From: Bacteroides sp.
Lineage (GTDB): Bacteria; Bacteroidota; Bacteroidia; Bacteroidales; Bacteroidaceae
NCBI GenBank assembly: GCA_019414665.1
Contig: DXLO01000013.1
Coordinates: forward strand, 1 to 64,000
DNA length: 64,000 nucleotides
Reading direction: 5' to 3'
Part shown: positions 43,185-51,400 of the stretch, in pieces
Position numbering within the stretch: position 1 is the first letter of the stretch
Layout of the letters: every line of letters begins with the position of its first letter
The notes under the pieces: generated by a model
Seen by the model: only the letters and a program-made list of their open reading frames with translations
What the model was told of the DNA's origin: nothing
Database searches by the model: none
Program-made: the position numbers and the translations under genes

Positions 43185-43771
43185 TTCTTAACGGTAGTCC
43201 GCGAGCTCCGAAATCCAATTCCAGACGATATGCTGAAATATTCTCCACCGCTTGTAAGTTACCGTCGGATTATTTCAATATATCGAAGACCAACCATGCC
43301 GCACTGTGTCAGAAAATGTCAGAGTATTCCGATGTACTGTTGGTTTTTCCGCTTTATGCCGATTCGCTTCCAGTGGGGTTACTGAATTTCCTGAAGTATC
43401 TGGAAGCCAACTCACCGAAGCGGAAGCCTGTTGTATCAGTTCTGATAAATTGCGGTTTTCTGGAATACCACCAAAACGATATTGCCTTGGAAATGCTCCG
43501 TTTCTTTTGTCAGAAAAACGGTTATCGCACAGGATCTGTGTTGGCTTTGGGAAGTGGAGAGGCGATACTCGGCACTCCGTTCCGTTACATAGCTGTGAGG
43601 GCAATCAGGAAACTGGCAAAATCTGTCGGTAACGGTAAATATTGTAACATACAAGCTACCATGCCGCTGAATAAGCGTTTGTTTATCTGGGCTTCCACAC
43701 GTTACTGGATACAGTACGGCAAGCGTTTTGGAATAACCAAAGAGCAGATGCAGAGCATGAAGATTGAGTAG
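43169..43771 (+). CDS. NADPH-dependent FMN reductase/flavodoxin-like protein
   Basis: A 200-residue cytoplasmic protein of the flavodoxin-like fold. It begins VLILNGSPRAPKSNSRRYAE, the FMN-phosphate loop, followed by SDVLLVFPLYADSLPVGLLNFLKYLE and VSVLINCGFLEYHQND. The C-terminal part (about 150-200) is basic and unlike common family members. Redox partner and substrate are unknown. Start overlaps the upstream gene by 16 bp, so the two are coupled in translation. Confidence 0.8.
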   Translation: MGKVLILNGSPRAPKSNSRRYAEIFSTACKLPSDYFNISKTNHAALCQKMSEYSDVLLVFPLYADSLPVGLLNFLKYLEANSPKRKPVVSVLINCGFLEYHQNDIALEMLRFFCQKNGYRTGSVLALGSGEAILGTPFRYIAVRAIRKLAKSVGNGKYCNIQATMPLNKRLFIWASTRYWIQYGKRFGITKEQMQSMKIE

Positions 43772-43829
43772 GGTTACTTTGTGCCGGAAGGAAACAGCTT
43801 TACGGTATCTCTGAATGGAATTTTTCTTG

Positions 43830-44969
43830 TTATCCCATTATCCATTTACCTATTTTACCTGATTTTCTGATTACATAAACAAATCCCCAAGTTATAGATA
43901 ACAACAATATTGTACATACAATCATTTTTAGCATCGTATGCAAGGGTAAAAACTCTACAAGCATATAACAAGGACCAAGAAACAGATAGTGAGACATCCA
44001 GATTCCCAATGTGCATGTAGAAATATTAATAGCAAATCGTCTGATAGTTACAGATTTAAAATGATTTTTTTTGATAACAAGAAAGATAGGAAGCGTCATT
44101 AGCAATACATTGGGAGAGCAATATGTAAAGAATAGTTCAACAAGTTCTGCCGGTTGTCCGGGAATTGCTGTAATAGATTTAAATCCTAGAAAAGTAATAC
44201 AATAACCAATGATAAATGAAGGTATTCCAATAACGGCAAGTTTCCCCCAGCTAAAATTTATATCATTGTTTTTGATATAATAACCTAATAGCAGATATCC
44301 ATTAAAACCGGCAAAATAATATAAAAGTCCAAATTCATTCCAGGAACATGTACCCCAAAGGTCTTTTGTCAGGTATTCCCTCAGATAAGGAATAAAAAGA
44401 GAAATGAACCACAGAGTAAGAAATATTTTTTGTTCTTTAACCGATGCTTGTTTGACCCATGCCGAAAAAAATGGCATATAAAGATATAGTCCTATTAAAA
44501 GATAAACATACCACATCTGTACAGCCAGCATCGAAAAATTGAAAGGTATCATCAGTATATTATGTAACGCTCCAGAAAAAGACTGATCTGGTTCTGCCCA
44601 GGCAAAGAAGTCATTAATGATTGTAGGAGAAAGTCCCAACAATCCGGTAATCCAGGGAAATAGATTATAAAGAACTGACCAGACGATAAAAGGAATAACG
44701 AGTCTTGTCAGACGTTTGGTATAAAATGTAGAAATATTCTCTTTTACAGGCAGAAGCAATGCTCCTGTAACCATTACAAATAAAGGTATGGCAGGACGCA
44801 TAAATGAACCATAAAAACTTCCCCAGAGGTTATACCATGCTTCAGATCGTTCTGTTGGAGTAACATTATCAGTACAATGTACCGCTATCATCATGGAGAT
44901 AGCGATAAACTTTACAAAATCAAGCCATATAATACGCTTGTTATCTTTTTCAATTGATGCAACTTTCAT
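43830..44969 (-). CDS. Integral membrane acyltransferase, acyltransferase_3 family
   Basis: A 379-residue membrane protein with about ten hydrophobic segments. It begins WLDFVKFIAISMMIAVHCTDN, where the His of family 3 acyltransferases (OafA/NodX type) sits, followed by FMRPAIPLFVMVTGALLLP. Such proteins O-acetylate or succinylate sugars of surface polysaccharides; the target here is unknown. Start chosen at ATG 44969 because a -7 box occupies 44982-44989, upstream of that ATG but downstream of an in-frame ATG at 45008. A TTGAC-GTCAA palindrome precedes the promoter and the Crp-family gene lies next upstream, suggesting local control. Base composition is more AT-rich than that of the EamA-ravA-viaA genes. 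Confidence 0.85.
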   Translation of the reverse strand: MKVASIEKDNKRIIWLDFVKFIAISMMIAVHCTDNVTPTERSEAWYNLWGSFYGSFMRPAIPLFVMVTGALLLPVKENISTFYTKRLTRLVIPFIVWSVLYNLFPWITGLLGLSPTIINDFFAWAEPDQSFSGALHNILMIPFNFSMLAVQMWYVYLLIGLYLYMPFFSAWVKQASVKEQKIFLTLWFISLFIPYLREYLTKDLWGTCSWNEFGLLYYFAGFNGYLLLGYYIKNNDINFSWGKLAVIGIPSFIIGYCITFLGFKSITAIPGQPAELVELFFTYCSPNVLLMTLPIFLVIKKNHFKSVTIRRFAINISTCTLGIWMSHYLFLGPCYMLVEFLPLHTMLKMIVCTILLLSITWGFVYVIRKSGKIGKWIMG

Positions 44970-44981
44970 ATTTTTTTGATA

Positions 44982-44989
44982 CAAAAGTA
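44982..44989 (-). promoter_or_regulatory. -7 box for the acyltransferase
   Basis: Minus-strand TACTTTTG (TAnnTTTG) lies 12 nt before ATG 44969. It decides the start of this gene. Confidence 0.55.
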
Positions 44990-45011
44990 GCCACAATGAA
45001 AAATACATTTT

Positions 45012-45025
45012 TTGACATAGGTCAA
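45012..45025. promoter_or_regulatory. TTGAC-N4-GTCAA palindrome, candidate Crp/Fnr-type operator
   Basis: TTGACATAGGTCAA is a 5+4+5 inverted repeat close to the Fnr-type consensus TTGAT-N4-ATCAA. It lies 22 nt upstream of the acyltransferase -7 box and 15 bp beyond the stop of the Crp-family gene. Binding by that regulator is inference. Confidence 0.5.
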
Positions 45026-45040
45026 AATTCTTTTAAATAC

Positions 45041-45610
45041 TTATTTTCCTGCTCTGATTCTGCTTAAGGTAGATATTGAAATGCCAAGAAAAGATGCAAT
45101 ATATCCTAAATTGACCCTTTGGCAAATATCTGGAAATGTTTTCAGAAGCATTTGATACCTTTCTTTGGCAGTCATTGTTAGATTGTCTATTCTTACACAC
45201 TGCAATGAAAGTAGACACTCCTGATGAATAACTCTTCCCCAATTGGCTATTTCGATATTGGTATCATATAATTCATTCAATATATTTATGGGTATGGAAT
45301 ATGCTAGGGTCGGTTCAACTGTTTCAACAAATTCAAATCCGGCTTTGTTGTGATATAGACAAAGTAGACCAAAGGTTATGTCTCCTTCTTTTGAAAACCA
45401 AGTTGTATGTTCATTTCCGTCAACGATACAATAGGATCTGGTTAATCCTTTTTCTATAAAATAAACATTTCTGTCAATGACTCCCCCTCTTATTATCAGA
45501 TGCTTCGCTGGAAAATTATGTGCTTTAAAATGTTTGGATAACAGATCTATAGATTTGTCTGTGACAGGGTAGTATTTTTTTATGCTATTTCTTATATTGT
45601 CTATTTCCAT
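45041..45610 (-). CDS. Crp/Fnr-family transcriptional regulator
   Basis: The 189 residues form a cyclic-nucleotide-binding-like domain (about 20-125, HNFPAKHLIIRGGVIDRNVYFIEKGLTRSYC). A long helix follows, then a C-terminal winged helix-turn-helix (LGYIASFLGISISTLSRIRAGK). The protein ends right after the recognition helix, as in many Bacteroidales members. There is no Fe-S Cys cluster, so it is not a true oxygen-sensing Fnr; ligand unknown. The acyltransferase lies directly downstream behind a palindromic site, and another TTGAC..GTCAA repeat lies about 170 bp upstream of this gene. Confidence 0.88.
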   Translation of the reverse strand: MEIDNIRNSIKKYYPVTDKSIDLLSKHFKAHNFPAKHLIIRGGVIDRNVYFIEKGLTRSYCIVDGNEHTTWFSKEGDITFGLLCLYHNKAGFEFVETVEPTLAYSIPINILNELYDTNIEIANWGRVIHQECLLSLQCVRIDNLTMTAKERYQMLLKTFPDICQRVNLGYIASFLGISISTLSRIRAGK

Positions 45611-45781
45611 TTATAAGCTGTATTTTCCAAAAACAAGAATGAATAATGTAAATCCCATGTAATATAAACTGAAATGGTAAGTTAGTAAGAAAATCTTAAA
45701 TTTACAAGGAGAAATAAGTATAACTTTCATACATATGTGAAATGGGGTAATGAGTAGAGCTTTATAAAGTTTGAGACTGAT

Positions 45782-45796
45782 TTGACAAACTGTCAA
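45782..45796. promoter_or_regulatory. Second TTGAC..GTCAA inverted repeat
   Basis: TTGACAAACTGTCAA is a 6+3+6 (or 5+5+5) inverted repeat upstream of the Crp-family gene. It has the same half-sites as the palindrome at 45012 but a spacer one base longer, so a common binder is uncertain. Confidence 0.35.
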
Positions 45797-46068
45797 TCCA
45801 CGTGTCTGAGAATCGCTTCTTTTGAGCAACAGGTGAGGGCCGGTGTAAAAAACGCAGCGGTGTGAAGCCGGTAATTTCCCGAATGTCAGAAGAATGGAGG
45901 TAAAGTCTGTTTTCCGCTTTATAGAGAATGTATAACGGAAACATTCGGATAGTATCGATCGGAATAGCAAGAAAAATGATAGCCTGTTGCTGATGGTTAC
46001 AAAGGAGCATCTGGCTGTTTCAGGCTGTTTGCAGAGAGCTTTTCATTCTTTTCTGGGCATGTTTTTTC

Positions 46069-46226
46069 AAAACATCTCGATGTCTTTAGTAAAACATCCC
46101 GATGTTTTGAGAAAAATTGTACAAAAGTTTTTCGGGCTGTGGGCTTCTTTTTCTTTTTCCGCAGGAAAGTCTGTCTGTTTCCGCGGGAAAATCCTTTACT
46201 TTTTGCGGGAATATCTGTCAGATGCT
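46069..46226. repeat. Two adjacent 22-nt tandem arrays (AAAACATC and GCgGGAAa units)
   Basis: AAAACATCTCGATG (46069), AAAACATCCCGATG (46091) and AAAAATTGTACAAAAG (46112) start 22 and 21 nt apart. After a 28-nt pyrimidine-rich break, GCAGGAAAGTC (46161), GCGGGAAAATC (46183) and GCGGGAATATC (46205) start exactly 22 nt apart. The array lies in the noncoding stretch upstream of the EamA gene. Confidence 0.65.
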
Positions 46227-46443
46227 GCCGTTTACCTGTTAAAAAGATCGTTTGAAGACTATCATTTTTCACAGGAAGAGTCTTTCCGGCATACAGAAGA
46301 AGGATTTTGTCACTGAGGCTTGTCAGTCGTTTGGGGAATTTGGTCTTTACTTGTTTATGTAAGCGGTATTTTTCTGTCTTTTTGTTAATTCTAATGCCAT
46401 GTCTTTTTGTAGCGTTCGCTTCTCGTGCTATAAAATTGTTTTG

Positions 46444-46451
46444 TACCTTTG
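46444..46451 (+). promoter_or_regulatory. -7 box for the EamA-ravA-viaA operon
   Basis: TACCTTTG (TAnnTTTG) lies 20 nt before ATG 46472. It rules out in-frame starts further upstream. Confidence 0.6.
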
Positions 46452-46471
46452 CGCCGAAAAAAATAAAACGA

Positions 46472-47359
46472 ATGAAAGAGGCTTTTATCAAACTTCACCT
46501 CTCGGTACTGATAGCCGGAGGTACAGGTATTTTCGGTCGACTGATTACATTAAATGAAGGACTGCTGGTGTGGTATCGAATGCTTTTGGCTGGTGTATTG
46601 TTTTATATCGTACTTTTTCTGCTGAAGAAACTACGGAAACTTCCTGCCCGTGATGCATTGCGTATTGCTTCGGTGGGACTGCTGCTTGCCGTTCACTGGC
46701 TGTTTTTTTATGGCAGTATCAAGGCGTCGAACGTATCCATCGGAGTGGTCTGTCTGTCGCTGATGAGCTTTTTCACAGCTTTGTTCGATCCGGTAATCAA
46801 CCGGCATCGGGTATCGGCAAGTGAGATATTGTTCAGTTTGGTAGGAGTGGCGGGCATTGTGCTTATCTTTCACTTCGACACCCGTTACCGTGCGGGTATC
46901 CTTATGGGAGTCGTGTCGTCGGCGCTGGCTTCCCTGTTTACTATCTGCAACAAGAAAGTGGCTTCGGGTTATCCGTCGGGCACTACCTTGCTGTATGAAA
47001 TGGGAGGAGGTTTTGCGGGACTGACCTGTATGCTTCCTGTATATTTGTATTTCTTTCCTGTACCAACCATATTGCCTTCGGCTACTGATTTCGGCTATTT
47101 GCTGCTGTTCGCTTCGGTTTGTACCGTTTTGCTGTACATTCTTCAGATACAGGTATTGAAGAAGATTTCAGCGTTTACGTTTAATCTGACTTACAATCTG
47201 GAGCCTATTTACAGCATTATTCTGGCTATGATTATTTTCCGTGAGGCGAAAGATCTGAATTTCAGTTTCTATACCGGACTGGGACTGATTTTTCTGTCTG
47301 TCGTGATGCAGACGGGAAGAGTAGTTTGGCAGGCAAAGAAAAATCAATTAAAACCGTAA
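46472..47359 (+). CDS. EamA/DMT-family inner membrane transporter
   Basis: A 295-residue protein with about ten hydrophobic helices arranged as two EamA repeats. The first contains LVWYRMLLAGVLFYIVLFLL and SVGLLLAVHWLFFYGSIKASNVSIGVVCLSL, the second LLYEMGGGFAGL and AFTFNLTYNLEPIYSIILAMIIFREAKDLN. Family members export amino acids or other metabolites; the substrate here is not evident. Start at ATG 46472 is set by the -7 box. The ravA start follows 3 bp after its stop codon, so the three genes are one operon. Confidence 0.9.
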   Translation: MKEAFIKLHLSVLIAGGTGIFGRLITLNEGLLVWYRMLLAGVLFYIVLFLLKKLRKLPARDALRIASVGLLLAVHWLFFYGSIKASNVSIGVVCLSLMSFFTALFDPVINRHRVSASEILFSLVGVAGIVLIFHFDTRYRAGILMGVVSSALASLFTICNKKVASGYPSGTTLLYEMGGGFAGLTCMLPVYLYFFPVPTILPSATDFGYLLLFASVCTVLLYILQIQVLKKISAFTFNLTYNLEPIYSIILAMIIFREAKDLNFSFYTGLGLIFLSVVMQTGRVVWQAKKNQLKP

Positions 47360-47362
47360 AGC

Positions 47363-49000
47363 ATGGACGATTTGAGATTGCGCATACAACAGTTGTTGCA
47401 GCAGCTGAACGAGCGTGTGTTCGGCAAGGAGCATGTTATTGCACTGTCGTTGTTATCGGCTGTGGCAGGTGAGAGTATTTTCTTGCTGGGACCTCCGGGA
47501 GTGGCAAAGAGTATGGTGGCACGCCGGCTGAAACTGGCTTTCCGCCGGGGAGAGGCTTTCGAGTATCTGATGTCGCGTTTTAGTACGCCCGATGAAATTT
47601 TCGGACCGGTTTCTATTTCCAAGCTGAAGGAAGGCGATACGTACGAACGTGTCACCGAGGGCTATCTGCCTTCGGCTACGGTGGTGTTTCTGGATGAAAT
47701 CTGGAAGGCGGGACCTGCCATTCAGAATGTATTGCTGACAGCTATCAATGAGAAGATTTTCCGCAACGGACGATTGACGATGCAGCTTCCGCTCAAGGGA
47801 CTGGTAGCAGCATCGAATGAGTTGCCGGCGGTAGGACAGGGACTGGAGGCTTTGTGGGACCGTTTTCTGTTGCGTGTCATGGTGACGGGAGTGGAAGATT
47901 TGTCCGATTTCGACCGGATGATTGCTTCTGCCGATGAGAGTGAGCCATGTGTGCCGGAGGAACTAGCTATCGGTGACGAGGAGTATGCCGGATGGCAGCA
48001 GCAGATAGCGGGCATTACCTTGCATTATTCCATTTTCGAAGTCATCCATCTGCTGAAGGAAAAGATGGAGGAGTACAACCGCCGCTTGCAGAACGAAGAA
48101 TCTGCGGAACTTCCTCTGTATGTGTCCGACCGCCGTTGGAAAAAGATTGTCAAACTGCTTCGTACGTCGGCTTTCCTGAATGGTTCGGAAGCTGTCCGTC
48201 TGTCGGACTGTCTGCTGCTGGCACATTGCTTGTGGAGCGATGTGACACAGAAGAATATAACAGAAGAAATGCTTGCCGGAGCGATACGGCAGAGTGCTGA
48301 AGGTTATCTGCTGAACTTGCAGGGAGTGGACCGTGAGTTGCAGGTACTGAAGGAGGAACTGATGGCAGAAGGTACGGTACGTGAAAATCACGATCCCGGA
48401 CTAACACTGGTAGATTCGTATTATTATCAGATAGAGCGGGTACGGCTGGCAGGACGTCTGCTGATGTTTGCTTCCAACTTCCAGTCGCTCGATGATACGG
48501 GGAAACTCTTCTACTTGCATAAAGACAAATATAAATCGCAGTGCTTTATCCTGAAGAAGTACGATCTTTCCATGCGCGGGAAGATTCCTCAGAACAAAAT
48601 CTATTCTCTCCGTAAGGGAAGACGTTCGGTATTTATCAACAATTATGAATATCCTTTGCGCTGTAATCCCGATGCGGAACCGCTTCCGGCAATTGAAGTG
48701 CGTCCGGAAAGCGATTTAAACGCTCGTTTCCGGGAACTGGAAGAGCTTCTTTCGCGGGTGGATGCCGGAACGAGGGAGTTTTTCGAAGCAGAGATGGAGT
48801 ATTGCCGTAATCATCTGTTCTTGGGCGACAGACAGCGCCGGACGATGGAAGAGATGTTGCGTGTGCAGCAGGATTCGCTGGCAAAATATAAGAATGAACT
48901 TGATGAACTGAAACATGCGTACCGAAAAGAGAACGAGGAGTATCCGGATCAAGGATCTGAAAACGATTTATTTGGAGGAGCTTCGGCGCAGGTGCTTTGA
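47363..49000 (+). CDS. ravA: RavA-like MoxR-family AAA+ ATPase
   Basis: A 545-residue AAA+ ATPase close to E. coli RavA in its whole N-terminal half: LSAVAGESIFLLGPPGVAKSMVARRLKLAF (Walker A 43-50), FEYLMSRFSTPDEIFGPVSI, EGYLPSATVVFLDEIWKAGPAIQNVLLTAINE (Walker B Asp111-Glu112), FRNG, and LVAASNELPA. The C-terminal part (from about 350) has coiled-coil character and differs from E. coli RavA's LARA domain. RavA works with the VWA protein ViaA, in E. coli on respiratory complexes and aminoglycoside sensitivity. The viaA-like gene follows with an 85-bp overlap. The exact target in this organism is unknown. Confidence 0.92.
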   Translation: MDDLRLRIQQLLQQLNERVFGKEHVIALSLLSAVAGESIFLLGPPGVAKSMVARRLKLAFRRGEAFEYLMSRFSTPDEIFGPVSISKLKEGDTYERVTEGYLPSATVVFLDEIWKAGPAIQNVLLTAINEKIFRNGRLTMQLPLKGLVAASNELPAVGQGLEALWDRFLLRVMVTGVEDLSDFDRMIASADESEPCVPEELAIGDEEYAGWQQQIAGITLHYSIFEVIHLLKEKMEEYNRRLQNEESAELPLYVSDRRWKKIVKLLRTSAFLNGSEAVRLSDCLLLAHCLWSDVTQKNITEEMLAGAIRQSAEGYLLNLQGVDRELQVLKEELMAEGTVRENHDPGLTLVDSYYYQIERVRLAGRLLMFASNFQSLDDTGKLFYLHKDKYKSQCFILKKYDLSMRGKIPQNKIYSLRKGRRSVFINNYEYPLRCNPDAEPLPAIEVRPESDLNARFRELEELLSRVDAGTREFFEAEMEYCRNHLFLGDRQRRTMEEMLRVQQDSLAKYKNELDELKHAYRKENEEYPDQGSENDLFGGASAQVL

Positions 49001-50303
49001 TTGCCTGGGCGAAGCTTTACAGCGTGGTACGGTGCTTCCCGGTGAACTGGAGGAAACGGTGTGGGATTATTACCGGAAGACGGCTCCTTCGTTACAGGAG
49101 TTTTATTCGCGCTATACGCCCGAATGGGAGGTGTTTTACGAGCATGAACAGTTGCTTCCGTCTGATTTTCTGGATTCTCTTTATCGTATGCAGGCAGCTT
49201 TCCGGAAACGTTATTCGCTTGCAGAGCTTGATGTTGCTTACTATATTGAGCGGCTGGAGCGTCTGCCTTTGCTCAGTCCCGAACGGAAGCTCCTTCAGGA
49301 ACTTTTTCTGGATAAATGGCATCGCTTGCTCACAACCAAGGAATACGATTATCAGTATCATCACATCGAGTCGTTGTGTGAAGGATTTGTTTTGCTCGAC
49401 AAGCAGAACGGACTGAAAACGGTTGCCGATGTGACAGGTTCGCGCGTCAGATGGTTGTTGTTGAACCGTCCGGAACTTTACCGGCGTATCGTGCCTTATG
49501 AGAAGGCTATGGAGCAGAATCGCCACATTCGTGAACTGGTGCGGGTGTTAGGAAAGCACAGTAAAGGTGAGAAACGTAGCTTCGATCCGTTGGGAGGAGT
49601 ACGCGAAGAGCAACTGGTACGTCATGCTGTACGCAGCGATATCGAGGGTATAACGTTGGGAAACGATTTGAATCATCTGCTTCCGGTAGAATATTGTTAC
49701 CTGACGGATGAGGCACTTCGTCCGGTATTCATGCAGAAGTTTGTAGAGAAGCGTTTGCAGGTGTTCGACAGTCGTTCGGCAGAAGACAGTTCGGTACTTC
49801 AAAAAGGCAGAAAGCCGGTAAGCGGACAGGGACCGTTTGTGGTTTGTCTGGATACGTCAGGCTCTATGCAGGGGAAGCGTGAGATACTGGCAAAGTCGGC
49901 TCTGCTGGCTGTGGCTAAGTTGGTAGACGGCACGCATCGCAAATGCTATGTAATTAATTTTGCCGAAGATATCCACTGCATGCTGATAAAGGACTTGCGT
50001 GCAGATTTTCCTTTATTGGCAGATTTCCTGAATTATCGTTTCGACGGAGGAACCAATATGGTTCCGGCATTAAAAGAAGCTGTCCGTTTGATACAAACAA
50101 ACGGGTGGCATCGCTCGGATGTAGTAATGATTTCCGATTTCGAGATGCCACCCGTGGGGGATGAGTTAATGAAACAGATTATGGGGGTAAAGCATAGAGA
50201 TACCTCGTTCTATGCTTTGGTTTTCGGGAGTCGTCCCGAAATGGATTATCTTTCTATTTGCGACCGGACTTGGGAGATGGAGATACCTTTATCTGCTCGA
50301 TAG
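48915..50303 (+). CDS. viaA: ViaA-like VWA-domain protein
   Basis: The 462-residue partner of RavA. A helical N-terminal region (1 to about 295) has segments like the ViaA N-domain, for example QNRHIRELVRVLGKHSKGEK and LLPVEYCYLTDEALRPVFMQKFVEKRLQVF. It is followed by a C-terminal von Willebrand A domain: FVVCLDTSGSM with MIDAS Asp313, RFDGGTNMVPAL with the MIDAS Thr position, and DVVMISDFEMP. Size is near E. coli ViaA (483). The start overlaps ravA by 86 bases, longer than usual; no better in-frame start is visible nearby. The 3' end overlaps the convergent choloylglycine hydrolase by 50 bp. Confidence 0.9.
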   Translation: MRTEKRTRSIRIKDLKTIYLEELRRRCFDCLGEALQRGTVLPGELEETVWDYYRKTAPSLQEFYSRYTPEWEVFYEHEQLLPSDFLDSLYRMQAAFRKRYSLAELDVAYYIERLERLPLLSPERKLLQELFLDKWHRLLTTKEYDYQYHHIESLCEGFVLLDKQNGLKTVADVTGSRVRWLLLNRPELYRRIVPYEKAMEQNRHIRELVRVLGKHSKGEKRSFDPLGGVREEQLVRHAVRSDIEGITLGNDLNHLLPVEYCYLTDEALRPVFMQKFVEKRLQVFDSRSAEDSSVLQKGRKPVSGQGPFVVCLDTSGSMQGKREILAKSALLAVAKLVDGTHRKCYVINFAEDIHCMLIKDLRADFPLLADFLNYRFDGGTNMVPALKEAVRLIQTNGWHRSDVVMISDFEMPPVGDELMKQIMGVKHRDTSFYALVFGSRPEMDYLSICDRTWEMEIPLSAR

Positions 50304-51357
50304 GCTGCTGGCTGACGTTGTCCAGCGGGATGGCCTGGTATTTCACTTTAGCAAAATCAATGGTCCGCAAGTCGATGCTTCGTATCGCACTGTTGTACAT
50401 GGTTCGGTAATAGATAGTCCGGTTTGTCATATCGGTAGCCGATGTCCACTGTGTAGCGCTTGGAATGTCGGCAGGAACTTTTCCCAATGGGAATTCAATG
50501 CCTACCGGAATATCGAAGTTGTTCAGAATCTGAAAGCCCTGAAGCACTGTTTTCTCGGCTGAATCCTGCTGTGGGGCAGTCGACTGATAGAAAGCCGCAC
50601 GTACGAAACGTGAAGGAGGAGTTACGTCACCCGGTATGCCCAGGAATCCACTTCCTGCTCCGAACGATTTCAATGGAGTAGTTCCCAGATCTTGTGCCGG
50701 AGCTGTTCCCGGGAAGAGATTCACATAATTGTTCAGGTTGGTAAGCTGCCATTCAAAGCCCGGAGAGTTGGTCAGCACTCCCAATGTATTTTCGAAGAAA
50801 TGCGGAGTCTGTTCTGTAATTTCCAACACTAGCTGTTTGCCTTCTGCATCGGTAAACCGCCAATGAACAGTAGACGAACGCGGGTCGATGTTGACTACAT
50901 GTACACTCTTTACTGCTTCTTTCACTTCATCCAACGTAGCACAGTTACCCAGTATCCACGAAACAAGTTGAAGGTCGGAGATTGTATTTTCTTTTTCCGA
51001 AGCATTGTAGTCTTCGTATTTTCCATAAGACGGGAAGTAGAACAGTCCGGCAGACAGTCCGGCTTCGTTTACGCCTTCAGCGATAAATTCCTTTTGTTCT
51101 ACGGCAAGTCCTACATAACCATATCGTGCCGTAAACTTCATTCCGTTGATTCCTTCAGGAGTGTACGACTGTGCCGTATATCCTCTTGGAACAATAACAT
51201 ACTGGCTGTTCAGGTTGCTTCCGCCCCATTCGATGGTACGTGCAACGATTGTAGTTCCGTCTTTGCTTTTCAGTGTGATACCTGTACAGGCAGTTGCAGG
51301 TTGTGATGCAAACCAACCAGCCATGCCAAGCAGTAAAATTGATAATTTAGATTTCAT
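50254..51357 (-). CDS. Choloylglycine hydrolase-family Ntn hydrolase (bile salt hydrolase/penicillin V acylase type)
   Basis: Hydrolyses an amide bond, in gut Bacteroidales usually of glycine- or taurine-conjugated bile acids. Of 367 residues, 1-23 are a Sec signal peptide ending ATA; cleavage would expose the catalytic N-terminal Cys24 (ACTGITLKSKDG). Other family residues are Arg40 in VARTIEWG, an Asn in TNSPGFEWQLTNLNNY, and the late Arg in SRFVRAAFY. NNFDIPVGIEFP and MTNRTIYYRTMYN are also recognisable. Periplasmic location is expected. The sequence alone cannot separate bile salt hydrolase from penicillin V acylase activity. The gene is 43 bp downstream of recQ and may share its transcript. 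Its 3' end lies antisense to viaA. Confidence 0.9.
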   Translation of the reverse strand: MKSKLSILLLGMAGWFASQPATACTGITLKSKDGTTIVARTIEWGGSNLNSQYVIVPRGYTAQSYTPEGINGMKFTARYGYVGLAVEQKEFIAEGVNEAGLSAGLFYFPSYGKYEDYNASEKENTISDLQLVSWILGNCATLDEVKEAVKSVHVVNIDPRSSTVHWRFTDAEGKQLVLEITEQTPHFFENTLGVLTNSPGFEWQLTNLNNYVNLFPGTAPAQDLGTTPLKSFGAGSGFLGIPGDVTPPSRFVRAAFYQSTAPQQDSAEKTVLQGFQILNNFDIPVGIEFPLGKVPADIPSATQWTSATDMTNRTIYYRTMYNSAIRSIDLRTIDFAKVKYQAIPLDNVSQQPIEQIKVSPSPKSGRK

Positions 51358-51400
51358 ATTCAGTGTTTTTCTTATATAACAATCGGTATTAGAAATATGT

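Larger units (their letters stand above)
45611..46443. other. Long intergenic region, no confident gene
   Basis: About 830 bp between the divergent Crp-family and EamA genes. Reading frames of 80-160 codons exist on both strands but have no signal peptides, recognisable motifs or promoter boxes, and they read through low-complexity sequence. The stretch holds the TTGAC..GTCAA repeat at 45782, a GGCTGTTT direct repeat (46013 and 46023) and the 22-nt arrays at 46069-46226. The minus-strand frame over 45762-46010 could be gene debris, but I do not recognise it. Confidence 0.5.

Noticed and set aside
45611..45970. 119-codon minus-strand frame just upstream of the Crp-family gene
   Set aside because: Phe/Leu/Ile-rich without a proper signal peptide or promoter box; no recognised family. 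Mentioned only as possible debris in the intergenic entry.
45987..46491. Frames of 110-164 codons on both strands across the 22-nt arrays
   Set aside because: They translate low-complexity repeat DNA (runs of Lys or Phe). The tandem period of 22 is not a multiple of three, so the repeats are not coding repeats.
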